A stretch of DNA of 64,000 nt from Incurvaria masculella. Lineage: Eukaryota > Arthropoda > Insecta > Lepidoptera > Incurvariidae. The notes below the pieces were generated by a model. That model had not been told where the DNA came from. It did not search any database and saw nothing but the letters and a program-made list of their open reading frames with translations. The first letter of the stretch is position 1; every line of letters begins with the position of its first letter. This document shows, in pieces, positions 33,778-44,599 of this stretch. The DNA lies in the NCBI GenBank assembly GCA_946894095.1, contig OX335662.1, positions 10,496,001 to 10,560,000 of the forward strand. Direction: 5' to 3'. Both the position numbers and the translations under genes were made by a program.

Positions 33778-34328
33778 GGTGGCCCATCCCGCTCAAATCC
33801 CCATACAAACGTGGAAAGAAGATCACGCCCATATTTCTTATCAGAGATCCCAAATGTTGCTCAAAAGAGCTTTATTTGATCGAACTAGATGTCTGATGAC
33901 CGTTGGCATTGCTAAATTGTGTTTGGTTTCTAAGTTATAAGGTCCGAAAGCTCGAATTATTCGCGCGTTTTATAGTGTGGTGTTAACACAGTTATACTGT
34001 GGTGGTTTATTACGCAATGATGAAGTAAGAAAATCTAAAAAAGATTAGTCATCAGATATAGCTTATTTAATCAAGATTTATAATCTATTTGGTTTTTGTT
34101 AGATTTTTGACTACAGCGGTCGTGGTTTACTTTTAGCTATAAGTCGTTTTGTAATTAAAAGTTTCGTAAATCTTACCAAATCATACACTATGCACATTGT
34201 CTTTTTTATGGACATGTTGCATCTTCCTCATCGCGCAGCCTGTTTTTTTCTTTGAAACAGAGAAGGGCCCAGAGCGCAACAGCACGGTTTTGTACCGTGC
34301 CCGCAAATGAGTTACGGGTTGGGCCACC
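33778..34328 (+). mobile_element. TTAA-flanked MITE (GGTGGCCCA ends), copy 2
   Basis: TTAA at 33,774-33,777 and 34,329-34,332; ends GGTGGCCCATCCCGC and GGGTTGGGCCACC. Longest copy (551 bp). Its 140-bp left interior, beginning 'gatcacgcccatatttctta', is absent from copy 1 but present in copy 3. Confidence 0.85.
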
Positions 34329-34414
34329 TTAAAATAAATTACTCGATTTTTCCGTGTTTGTGTATATTTGTATTTCCAAGATAAAGTTAATTATTTATAT
34401 CTCTTAAAAGGTTA

Positions 34415-34677
34415 TCCATACCAATATTACAAATGCGAAAGTAACTAACTGTGTTGCGTTTTCACTCCTTAACCGTTTTGTTTATTAAAATTTTCTTGAA
34501 ATTTGGTGTAGAGAGAGGGAATAGACATACGGCACCTTTTGTGGTGAACATTTAACTGAAAAAAGAAAAAGGGGATGAAAGTTTGTAAGGGGAACTCAAA
34601 TAACATAAAATGTTAGGTTCAGCCCGACGTCAGTCCAAAACGACATTGACCCGAGCGAAGCCGAGTACCTTGGCTAG
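34415..34677 (+). mobile_element. Complete 263-bp non-autonomous Helitron
   Basis: Begins TCCATACCAATATTACAAAT after an A (34,414). It ends with a hairpin (ACCCGAGCGAAGCCGAGT) and CTAG at 34,674-34,677 before a T. All Helitron terminal features are present. It encodes nothing and would need a RepHel protein from elsewhere. Confidence 0.85.
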
Positions 34678-34973
34678 TATCTAATAAAAGCACCAATTCG
34701 ACCAGCGAATTCAAACCTTACGACAATCCACTCCTTGTAGGATATAGGTTAGCATATCCAATAAAGACGGATGTCGAACGATTTGTTTTTGAAAACAAGA
34801 TATAAATCCTAGATTTGCCTTCAAATGACCTTTGTTTGTAGAGGATAGCATATAATATTTTTATGTCGGGAAATAGAAGATGCCTCAAAGGGACAAGCAT
34901 CTCCGTCATTCTATTTCGTATTGGTTGATGAAAAAGGGTACCAATCGTTTTCTCTTGTCTCACCGTATTAGAC

Positions 34974-35494
34974 TAGTAGGTCGCAATAAAAATGGTAACG
35001 ATAACGTAAATGGCTGAAACTGGGTTCACAAGATAAAGACCAACGCTCTGAAGCTAAATATGTCGGTTTGCTTGCGCCAAAAGTATTTATCGTGACAAAA
35101 TAACTATATGAAAAGGTTATATATAACAAAGCAAGAGAGTATCAATAAATACATGCTTAATAATATCAAAACTGAACAAATCTGTAGTTCCATTTCGCAG
35201 CTATAGGCTATTTAGGTACAACATATAAGAGTAGGTATTTTTAACTATAAAACCGAATGGTTATTGTTTCATAATGAATAGGTATAAATGTGCCCAGACA
35301 ATTAGTATATTCATCAGCAGGTACATACCAACGCCTATTTTGTATAGCCAATCTTGCTAACGCAACCACTTGGCGCAGGCAGACTGACATATTTAGAATC
35401 AGAGGGTTGGTATCTAACCAACAAAATTCAGCTACATGAACACATTCACCTATTTGCCTTATCGTGACCAAAAAAAATGTCGTGACCTGTCGGA
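34974..35494 (+). mobile_element. GGAGGTCGCGAC-ended MITE, copy 1
   Basis: The left end 'agtaggtcgcaataaaaatg' and right end 'aatgtcgtgacctgtcgg' are inverted repeats. Shared phrases with the other copies include 'acgtaaatggctgaaactgg', 'ctctgaagctaaatatgtcgg' and 'atattcatcagcaggtac'. The inverted ends extend about 100-130 bp inward. Non-coding, despite a 90-codon chance frame on the minus strand. Confidence 0.8.
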
Positions 35495-35559
35495 ATATAA
35501 CGATAGCATTCAATTTAATAAAATAGCTTTTTGAATAATAATTGAATAATTTCGCGCAT

Positions 35560-35677
35560 CGAAGGTTCCGTACAAATTTGTGTGTAAGCTACCCTAATTC
35601 TCACAATCATCAACCTAGCGACGAGCAGACTGTATAATATCGAACTTTAACGCGATCGGAGCCGCGGGTACAGCTAG
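35560..35677 (+). mobile_element. Helitron 3' end
   Basis: 'cgcgatcggagccgcg' hairpin, then GGTACAG and CTAG at 35,674-35,677 before a T. The 5' end was not identified, so the left limit is nominal. Confidence 0.6.
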
Positions 35678-35844
35678 TTCTGTAATAAAAGATGGAATCC
35701 GAAGTTGCCGTTTGTCCGCCGAGCGGATAAGCCGCGCGCCGAAAACGGAACAGACGCCAGTGTCGGCGAGATACCCAGTTCCGCCCGACGACGAAGCGAC
35801 GGGGTTTTCGGTTGTGGCGCGGAACGAAATTGTACGGAAAGTAA

Positions 35845-36328
35845 TGCTCGCACGTTCCGCAACGGAAGAGATGTAGCGGAATATTCGCCTAGTCTGGTGC
35901 TAGCCTAAACTGGCTTATACTATTTTTCCTCACCATGCTGGCGGACCACGCTGCAGCCGCGAGGTGCTCACGCGTTCCGCAGCGGAAGAGACGTAGCAGA
36001 ATATCCGCCTATACTGGTGCTAGCCTAAACCGGCCTACATTCTCTTTCCACACAATGCTGACGGACCACGATGTAGGCACGAGGTGCTCACGCGTTCCGT
36101 AGCGGAAGAGACGCAGCGGAATATCCGCCTGTTTAGGTGCTAGCCTAAACCAGCCTATACTCTCTTTCCTCACGATGCTGATGGACCACGCTGTAGCCAC
36201 TAGGTGCTCACGCATTCCGCGGCGGGAGAGACGCAGCGGAAGTTCCGCCTAGTCTGGTGCTAGCCTAAACCGGCCTATACTCTCTTTCCTCACAATGCTG
36301 ACGGACCACGCTGTAGCCACGAGGTGCC
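35845..36328. repeat. 120-bp tandem array, four units
   Basis: Units start at 35,851, 35,971, 36,091 and 36,211, exactly 120 bp apart. Each contains '(c)gttccgcagcggaagagac', 'gtagcggaatatccgcct', 'ggtgctagcctaaac' and 'cacaatgctgacggaccacg'. Units differ at many positions, so it is not very recent. Preceding GC-rich DNA (35,700-35,845) is unrelated. Each unit has an inverted CGGAA...TTCCG motif. Confidence 0.93.
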
Positions 36329-37780
36329 TGCAGTCATGGTGCAGTCGAGTGCCACCGGCCTCGTTCATTTTGGAAGGCGACGCAAGTGGGTTAGCCGTGC
36401 GCGGAGCCTCACAAAGGCGGCCTGATTGTGATGCAACAAAGATAGTGATGTACCAGTAGGGAGTTTTCTATTCAATATTTTATTTGCACATTTCTGGTGA
36501 AAATAGAGTGGCAGGAGCTCCTGTATAAGACATGAACAATTATATTGTGCAATTGCAGGCACGATTGGAATAAAATAAAATAAATAATAATAACTCTTTA
36601 AGTTCTATACAAAACATCGTCCTAAAAGATACCAAGTGCAATAATAACGTGTCTTATGAAGCATTTTTTTAACATTGTTTGTTCACTTTCAAGAGCGTTG
36701 TAGTCACACCATTTGACTGTTATTTGCTTTTTTTTTATGGAACATGGTCAATATGGCCAAAATGTTTATTCCATTTCATTATACACCTTATTTTATAATA
36801 ACTCACTCGATAATATTTTTCTCAAGTGGTGATGATGCTGAGAGGTTTAAGTATTATTTTTCATACAATTTTTTTTATGAATATCATTAGGTACTAGAAG
36901 ATTTACTATTTTGCAAACGTACAGATATTGTATCAACTCCTGTGGTGAAGAAAAAACGTATCGTAAAATACCGGCCAATTACCATAATCCTACAGGGGCG
37001 CCTCTTGTCTACGCAGTTACATCACATAAACAACTCACACGACGTGTTTTATGCAGCCGTTGAGTTCTAATAACTACGTGGTTCTGTACTCCTAAAGTGG
37101 AATTGGAAGAATGATTTTTACAGAAATTTAAAATCCACCCTTTCGAATGATCGATGCTTTATCGACTCGGCCACCGCACTAGTGGGTACAGGCGCGAATG
37201 CGGCGTGGAGTGGGTAAATTTTATTCACATTCGAAAATAGAGTTGGGGCACTATGCACCACAGCTTCCTGTGATTTGAGTGCACCCACGGCTTCTCGGCA
37301 GTACCGGTCCAGACAGGTCACAAAACAATTGGGAGGCGATTGCATTGTATTGCAGATTGATTGCGGCATTTAACGCAGTTATAGAATATTTTCTCTTATT
37401 AATCTCCCACAGCGGCGACAACACATTTATATTTTTGTTAGCTTCTTTTTTGAAGCTCAATTTTTGTTCTTGCCTTATACCGTTACACAAAAAAAAATGT
37501 TTGGTGTAGCATTTGCGTGTGAATATGAAAATGATCTGGATGTCATTTCAATAATGTGTAATATAATATAATAATCCATTCCAAGCTCGCTGCTCCGAAC
37601 AGTTCCGCAGATCCCCGGGTCGTCTCCAACATCCGCTTCTATAGCCCATCCTTGCCTCCCCACAAACAAAAATCTAAATTGTCCTTCATGCATGTAGATT
37701 CCGTAGGTTGTTGTTCTCTAGATGAAATGTTTGCTAACAATAATTACTTATTTTGGGTTTGTCGTAGAGAAAATACCATC
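36329..37780. other. Gene-free stretch
   Basis: No gene recognised. AT-rich with a few moderate-GC pockets (37,130-37,340, 37,570-37,690) whose open frames show no family features. Confidence 0.45.
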
Positions 37781-37784
37781 GAGG

Positions 37785-37975
37785 GGCTTGTAGCTCAGGG
37801 GCATGGTGAAATGCCTTCTATGCCAGAGAATATGAGTTAATTTCCTATCCCGTTCTCTCATTTTCCATCTGATTCTATGTAACTGTGCTCATAAATGAAA
37901 GGCCTTAGGAAATACCTAATTCTTTAGGTAATGTGGCATGTTAGGATTAGTTGGGTGTTTTATCGATCATCCATC
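37785..37975 (+). repeat. Old, degenerate SINE
   Basis: 'ggcttgtagctcaggggcat' resembles the tRNA A-box region, and the 3' part 'gtaactgtgctcataaatga' then 'aggccttaggaaatacctaa' follows the SINE body. The middle is diverged or deleted. Confidence 0.5.
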
Positions 37976-37984
37976 GTGCTCCAG

Positions 37985-38110
37985 GAAACTTTAAGGTGCC
38001 CTAACGACGCCCATGGCTGGGTTTTCGAACTTTCCGGTGGGTTGCGAAAACCATGCCTGCCGGCCAGATGCTTTTTCATACCATATTTGAAGGATGCCAG
38101 GTTGTACTAA
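37985..38110 (-). pseudogene. LINE ORF2 C-terminal fragment (KHLAGR family)
   Basis: The minus strand reads 'YNLASFKYGMKKHLAGRHGF', matching 53,326-53,460 ('YDLGSFKDDVKKHLAGRHDF') and 63,225-63,400. No upstream RT domain remains. Confidence 0.6.
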
Positions 38111-38759
38111 GGGGGAAAATAAGTTCTGTGTTGATTGAGGCCATCTGTGGCATTGAGGGGACTTTATGATATATGTTAGAATTAAAAAAATCTTGAATAT
38201 AAATTTTAGACATTCCAAAAGTGACAGATATTTAGATCGTTAGAATTTCAAAAAACCATGTTTCAAAATTGGAACGCAGGAGCAACGGTACAATATTAAT
38301 ATTTGACAGCAATTCTGGGTAGCACATCCAAGGAGTTCGCTTTTCATTCCATCGGAACGGTTCTATCTAGGTTGACGCCAACAAACAATGAAAACTCCTT
38401 CAAGTTGTGTTGATGTTTCGAAATTAAGTTTGTTCAGTACTCAATAAGAAATTTTGTGAGAATATTAAGCGGAGTACCCGGCCCCGCCTTACCAAATATC
38501 ATCCGAGGTAGTAAGACAAAGTATTTTTTCGGGCTACTTAAACGTCTCTTATGTTTCAATGATGTCTTTCTTTTCAGGTTGGTGGCTATTTGGGTGGTCA
38601 CTACATATAGTTGTGTCAAAATATCGGTACATTCGTCAATGTTTAAGCAGACACTCATGTCATTTTAGAATCGTTAAGTATAATTATTAATGACCAGTGC
38701 TGTATCTAACCTTCATCGTTAAATTAACAAATATAAGTAATTTCATTTTTAATTAATAT

Positions 38760-38975
38760 CAACTTTTGGCAGCCAAACTGCTAACTAATCTGCGGATTTG
38801 ATAAATTCAGTAAAGCAATATAATATATACTTCACCGCAAATATACTTGACTAATTTACATATTTCTTCCGTCCATAATACTCTAAATGCTTATATCTAA
38901 ATGCTGCTGCCAATCAACTCTTTGTTAGAACAGTAAAAGACAAAGAACAAAGAACAAGAGAAACAGCAACCCTTA
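38760..38975 (+). repeat. Dispersed repeat 'gatcgaatccgcggatc' family, copy
   Basis: Shares 'atctgcggatttgataaatt', 'tatctaaatgctgctgcca' and 'gaacaagagaaacagcaacc' with 51,140 and 61,190. Confidence 0.6.
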
Positions 38976-39365
38976 GTGTAAGGAAATAAAAAATATAAGT
39001 TACTTATTAATATAGTTGCTAATACCATAATATGTATAGTATTACAAGTATTATCTGATGTAAAAGCCATCGTCAACTTAACAATATTTTTTTTCATCCA
39101 AATTATATTAATAAGAGAAATATTTATTTTACTTTTTAATTTCATAGAAATGGTTTTAAAAGTGTAAATACATTTTCAAGAGATATATATTGTTTTCTTT
39201 CGCCGTTTTCATATCAATCTTTATACCCAACCGCAGAATCACTCATGCATTCTGTGTAAAGTTTACAGGCATCCGTAATTATTTCGGAAAAAATGTATAA
39301 TGGTTTTGATTAAGTTTACGTTTTATCTTAAGAAAATACAATACGTGAAGCTCGTAAATCTTGAC

Positions 39366-39722
39366 TTGAGGCCTTACTTCTTATGTTAGAGGTTTTGGGG
39401 TCAATCCGGGCTTTGTCTTGTTTTTTCCTTCCGAGTGGGATTAATACGTTTCTTCACGAATGCCAGCTGTTCCATGGTTCGGAATCCATGTAAAGTCCCC
39501 TTACTCTACTAAATGGTAGGGTGAAGCCAGTCGCCCGGGTTTATAGCATCGCATTGGATAAAAATGTTTTTGAAGCAGCAATTCAAAATTATTCGCATTT
39601 TTCATTCAGTTCAGTGTAGCCGTGCTCATTAAAGGGAAGGTTCTGGCATGCCACCTAATATCTACGGGAATGCGGTGTGTTAGGCTATTATCATTACGGT
39701 GATGGTGGGCCATTTACATAAA
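39366..39722 (+). repeat. SINE, degraded head
   Basis: The head is degraded ('ggttttggggtcaatccggg' in B-box position); the body is intact to 'ttacggtgatggtgggccat'. Just downstream at 39,728, TCCCTACTAATTTTATAAAT resembles a Helitron 5' end, but no matching 3' end was found. Confidence 0.75.
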
Positions 39723-39802
39723 AAATCCCTACTAATTTTATAAATGCTTATGTTTTTTATGTAACTGGACATAGACGGCTTATGTCACACTTCTTGCCTT
39801 GC

Positions 39803-40015
39803 TATTATTAGCTCAACACAACAAATAGGAACTAGGTGCAATGCCAGGACCTTACTGTGTACGACTCAATTGCTGGCTCCATTTAACAAGATAGAAAATA
39901 GAGAACAAAATTCGTTTGGCGTTTCGACCATCATTCATTCAACGCGATGGCACCAACTTGGGCGACATTAAGCTCACTACCTAGTAAGTGAGAAAGTTTT
40001 ACGCGGATTACGAAT
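39803..40015 (-). repeat. SINE body (minus)
   Basis: Inverse complement of the body: 'gaactaggtgcaatgccagg', 'tcaacgcgatggcaccaact', 'acctagtaagtgag'. It faces the preceding copy head-on. Confidence 0.7.
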
Positions 40016-40372
40016 CACATACCCCCAATTCTTTAACTAATAATGTTCCATATTGTCCCAAATGGAGTCAACTAGTTAGTAATGTATTCTCTCGATAATA
40101 TTATTTTTCCTATTTAATTCTAGCAGCTACAACATCAACTAGATCTTTACTTTAAGGCAACAAAAATCTTAGGCAGTGACAGTTATTTCGAGGCCTCCGT
40201 GTTAGTTTGAAAGACCATGGGCGTCATCGGGCACCCCTCTTGTCAGGACCTGACGTATCCCATATGCCGCGCCTAACTAAAATACAGGAATTTAAGCATT
40301 TATCATGATTTATGAGAAGAATGCTTATAGAACGAAGTCGTGTTGCAACATGAGCAATTAGCCAATGATAGA

Positions 40373-40923
40373 CTAGGAGGTCGCGACAAAAATTGTTACA
40401 ATAACGTGAGCGGCTGAAACTGGTTTCACGGGATGAAGAACAACTCTCTGAAGCTAAATGTTTCAGTCTGCCAGTGCCAAGTGGTTGCGTTACGTAGATA
40501 AAGCGCCTGAAAAAATAGTTATGGTGACAAAAATATGCATGATAAGGGAAATGCCTGCAAATAACGAAGGATGAAAGTATCAGTACATACTTGCTTATAA
40601 ATACCAAAACTAAACAAATATTTGGTTGCATTTCGTAGTTATAGGCGATGTATGTTACGGATATAACTTTAGGTCTATTTAAGTATTTAATTAAAAAAAC
40701 GACTGTTTATTGTTGTGTAATTAATAAGTATCAATATTTCTAAACAATCAGTATATTCATCAGTAGTCACATACTAACATCTATTTTATATAGTAAATCT
40801 AGATAACGGCACCACTTGGCACAGGCAGACCGACATGTTTAGCATCAGAGGGTTGGTCTCTAACGTGCGAACCCAGATTCAGCCATTTACCTTATCGGGA
40901 CCAAAAATGTCGTGACCTCCCGG
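40373..40923 (+). mobile_element. GGAGGTCGCGAC-ended MITE, copy 2
   Basis: Ends CTAGGAGGTCGCGAC and GTCGTGACCTCCCGG form inverted repeats of about 100 bp, with the interior as in the other copies. The 135-codon minus-strand frame is wholly inside this element and is not a gene. Confidence 0.85.
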
Positions 40924-42353
40924 AATATGAGCTCGATGCAGCGACTCGCGTGGTCCTGACTGCGTTCGCAACGTGCACACTTGACCGGCGTGTGTCCCGA
41001 AGCGGTCCTCGTTCACGCATGGTCGGATTTGTTTTGATTCATGTTATGTTTTCTTGCAAATAAATCGCTTTCGGGACGAAATTGTTATTTTCTGAGCCAC
41101 GACGAGCGTTTTCGTCGGATTGATTGGATTTGGACTCGATGCCGCTGGAAAAGCCTAAATTTACAACGAAAGCAAACGAAATTCGTGGCGGTTCTTCGTA
41201 TATCTTCGGTACGAAACAACAGGCTAACCGAACGGTTTTCCCTGAGGGAGGCAATAGAATAACTTTTGTGGTAGTCACAAAACGTTTTTGTTTGAGTTGA
41301 GGAGAGTATCAACTTCCACGTATTTCAAAATTGTCAATTTAGTCTAGTAGATATAAATATCGGTGTGTGCTTCTCTATGTACGTTCCCTGTGATCTCAAA
41401 AACGGTGTGACCGATTTTGATAACATTTTCAGGAAATCTTCGGGTTAGCCCAGCGGATGATCCTGTGAAGTTAGGTGGCGATCGCATTAAATTTTTTTTA
41501 GTCTTGTCGCAACAAGCCAAAAAGGGTCTGTCTCTGGTGTCTGTCAGTCACACGAATTTTGTTCCGAATTATTTTCCTATTGACGGTTATTTAAAAATGT
41601 TGACTGTAGTATTTAAATTACAAGTATAGGTACACTTAATTTTTTTTCTTCAAAACTTCATCCTTTTTGAGAAAAAGTTAGATTTCTTAAGCGCAAATTT
41701 TTAATGAAATTGTAAAATAATCATCAGACGTGTAGTTTTTCCAACATGACACATGTACATATCCAGCAGTGACGGGACTGTAGGCACTTGAACACGTTCA
41801 CGCTTGACCGGTTTTTTTGTTATTCGCGAGCGAATCACACTCATACCGCAGGGTGAGCACGGAATCCCGCCAAAGAATTATCAATATATCGAAAACAAAT
41901 CAGGACATAAAACAAATGCATATTCAAATTGTATCGTATTGTTTATTCATCATCCATAGACAGTACACTGCGCTCGGATTTGTCATATTTTAACATTAGC
42001 GACATCAGCAAAACACAGCGAAGAAGAACTGGCAAGAAATTCCGCTGTTTTTTTTTTCAATGTCTACTTAGTCTTAATTTACAAAAGCGTTTGTAATATT
42101 TTTTTTTTTTTTGCAAATACACGGGTAAAACACCAAACTAACATAAAAGTTAAAAAATTATGCCCTGCTGTTGCAGGGTCATGACAAATAGCAGTTTATT
42201 TGCAAAGACTGTCCCCCGCCAGCTAACATGTTGCCAAATGGGGTAGACCAGTCCTCACAAACAGCACCCGTTCACGAACATCACGCCGGGCACAGCCATC
42301 ACCTCTATCGGCCATATTTTAGGAAAAGAGATAACCCGAATCATTTACAATCG
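40924..42353. other. No recognised gene; possible LINE tail
   Basis: 40,930-41,300 is GC-richer with overlapping short frames but no domain. 42,000-42,350 starts 'agcgaagaagaactggcaag' (translating 'SEEELARNS'), which looks like the end of a LINE ORF and its 3' UTR; low certainty. Confidence 0.35.
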
Positions 42354-42357
42354 TTAA

Positions 42358-42725
42358 GGTGGGCCCGTGATCATAAGAAAATTACACTCCCTATACAAAC
42401 GTAGTTTACTAATAATTTTAAAACCACCATTACAATTTGCTTGATATTTGGGACTTAACATCAGGCAAAAAAAAATCCATGTCTGCACGTGTTTGTTAAT
42501 TCGAAAAATGAATCCTGTGTCATACAACAGAGAAAATAAAATTTATTTTAAGATTTTTCTTTGCCTGTTATTTGACTTGCTTTAGATTTTTAGCATAACA
42601 AAAACATGCAGACACAGATATTTATTGTAGAATATTAGATACCAAACATCAAGTAAATCGGAACAGTGTTTTTCAAAAAATTAGTAAACTACGTTTGTCT
42701 GGGGAACATAGCTTACGGGCCGTTC
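42358..42725. mobile_element. TTAA-flanked MITE (GGTGGGCCCGT ends)
   Basis: TTAA at 42,354-42,357 and 42,726-42,729. The end 'ggtgggcccgt' pairs with 'acgggccgttc', and inner 'caaacgtagtttactaat' pairs with 'ttagtaaactacgtttg'. Non-coding. The right TTAA is also the left TTAA of the next element. Confidence 0.8.
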
Positions 42726-42729
42726 TTAA

Positions 42730-43269
42730 GGTGGCCCAACCCGGCGGGCCTAACTCATTCTCGGGCACGGTACAAAACCGTGCAGTTGCGCTCTGGGACC
42801 TTCTCTGTTTCAAAGAATAAGACAGGCTCCGTGATGAGGAAGATGCAACATGTCCACAAAAAAGACAATGTGCATAGTGTATGATTTGGTAAGATTTGCG
42901 AAAATTTTAATTTCAAAACGACTTATAGCTAAAAGTAAACCACGACCGCTGTAGTGAAAAATCGAACAAAAACCAAAAATATTATAAATCTTGATTAAAT
43001 AAGCTATGTCTGATGACTAATCTTTTTAAGATGTTCTTACTTTATCATTTGAATCCACCTCCAAAGTTATTGTATAAAACGCGCGAAAAATGCGAACTTT
43101 CGGACCTTATAACTTAGAAACCAAACACAATTTTACAATGCCAATGGTCATCAGACATCTAGTTCGATCAAATAAAGCTATTTTGAGCAAAATTTTGGAT
43201 CTCTGACGAGGAATATGGGCGTGATCTTCTTTCCCCTTTTGTATGGGGAGATGAGCGGGATGGGCCGCC
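42730..43269 (-). mobile_element. TTAA-flanked MITE (GGTGGCCCA ends), copy 3 (minus)
   Basis: Inverse orientation of copy 2. The left end 'ggtggcccaacccggcgggc' follows TTAA at 42,726. The right end 'gatgggccgcc' is followed by TTTA, a decayed TTAA. Confidence 0.82.
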
Positions 43270-43426
43270 TTTAGGCACTCCCCTTGACGATTAAAAATGA
43301 CAACATCTGTTATCAAATTACGTAGATGCGTATACCTAAAAATAATCGTTTTCTAACTTTTCAGATAATGGCGCTATCTACATTTTGCTAAAGACACACC
43401 GACGATCGTTTCGATTCACCTTATAT

Positions 43427-43980
43427 TCCGGGAGGTCACGACATTTTTGGTCACGATAAGGTAAATGGCTGAATCTGGGTTCATATGTTAGACACCAACC
43501 CTCTGATGCTAAATATGTCGGTGTGCCCGTCCCAAGTGGTTGCGTTTTCTAGATTGGCTATATTAAATAGATGCTGGTATGTACCTGCTGATGAATATAC
43601 TGATTATCTGGAAACATTGATACCTATTAATTATACAACAATAACCAGACGGTTACTTAATTAAATACTTAAATATACCTAAAGTTGTATCTGTAACCTA
43701 AATCGCCTATAACTACTAAATGCAACCAAAGATTTGTTCAGTTTTTGTATTGCTAAGCAAGTATGTATTGATACTTTCATGCTTCGTCATTTGCATCCAT
43801 TTACCTTATCATATGTATTTTTTGTCACCATAACTACTTTTTCAGGCGCCTTATCTACATAACGCAACCACTTGACACAGGCAGACTGACACATTTAGCG
43901 TCAGAGGGTTGTACTTTATCCCGTGAATCCAGTTTCAGCCATTTACGTTATCGTTACCATTTTTGTCGCGACCTCCTAGT
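43427..43980 (-). mobile_element. GGAGGTCGCGAC-ended MITE, copy 3 (minus)
   Basis: Runs from 'ccgggaggtcacgacatttt' to 'tgtcgcgacctcctag' with the shared interior. Same family as 34,974, 40,373 and 47,813. Confidence 0.85.
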
Positions 43981-44518
43981 CTATTAAATGCAATTCTTTA
44001 TTTCGTGCCACGACCTTAAGTCCACTTATAATCGGATGTGTTAAGGCAGTGAACCCCCGAAACGGAGATCCCGCGCATTTAAACAATAGGTAACCGGAAA
44101 CTTTCCTGAGGCAGACTACTAAATCCTATTCAGGTTACAACTTTTGCTACGCAACGGTAAATACTTTCCGAAGAAACTGATCTTGTTTATAACTTCTTTA
44201 CCGGCACTCATTTCCCAGGCGACCTTGCAACCAAAAGGCATTCAACACTATTTTGACACTTCGTATTGGTAGAGAAAGACATACAGAATAAACATTATAT
44301 CATATTCGTTGAATAAGAAACGTAATTGCTTAGCACGAACATTTTATTTTTATTTAACTTATAAGACAATCAATCACCCTTTAGATCCATACCATCTTGA
44401 CATTACCCGGACAGGTAAGCAGCGAAGAAATCGATATCAATCGAATATTGAATATACATTCGTCCCTACAGCATTTGTGCATCTTTCGTTTCACCTGTAG
44501 ACATACATATCTTTATAC

Positions 44519-44590
44519 GTGCATGAAGGCCGGGAGGACTGGAGGAAAATTGGAGAGGCGTATGTCCAGCAGTGGACGCAAACACGCTGA
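44519..44590 (+). pseudogene. RTE-type LINE ORF C-terminal fragment
   Basis: Reads 'VHEGREDWRKIGEAYVQQW' then 'TQTR' and a stop at 44,588-44,590, the same ending as the minus-strand piece at 31,040-31,150. The following CTGACTGACTG tail is the RTE 3' tail. Confidence 0.72.
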
Positions 44591-44599
44591 CTGACTGCA

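Noticed and set aside
40224..40631. 135-codon minus-strand frame
   Set aside because: Lies entirely inside a MITE whose other copies do not keep the frame open.
41139..41303. 54-codon frame starting MPLEKPKFTTKANEIRGG
   Set aside because: Protein-like composition but too short, with no family, splice site or conserved neighbour to support it.
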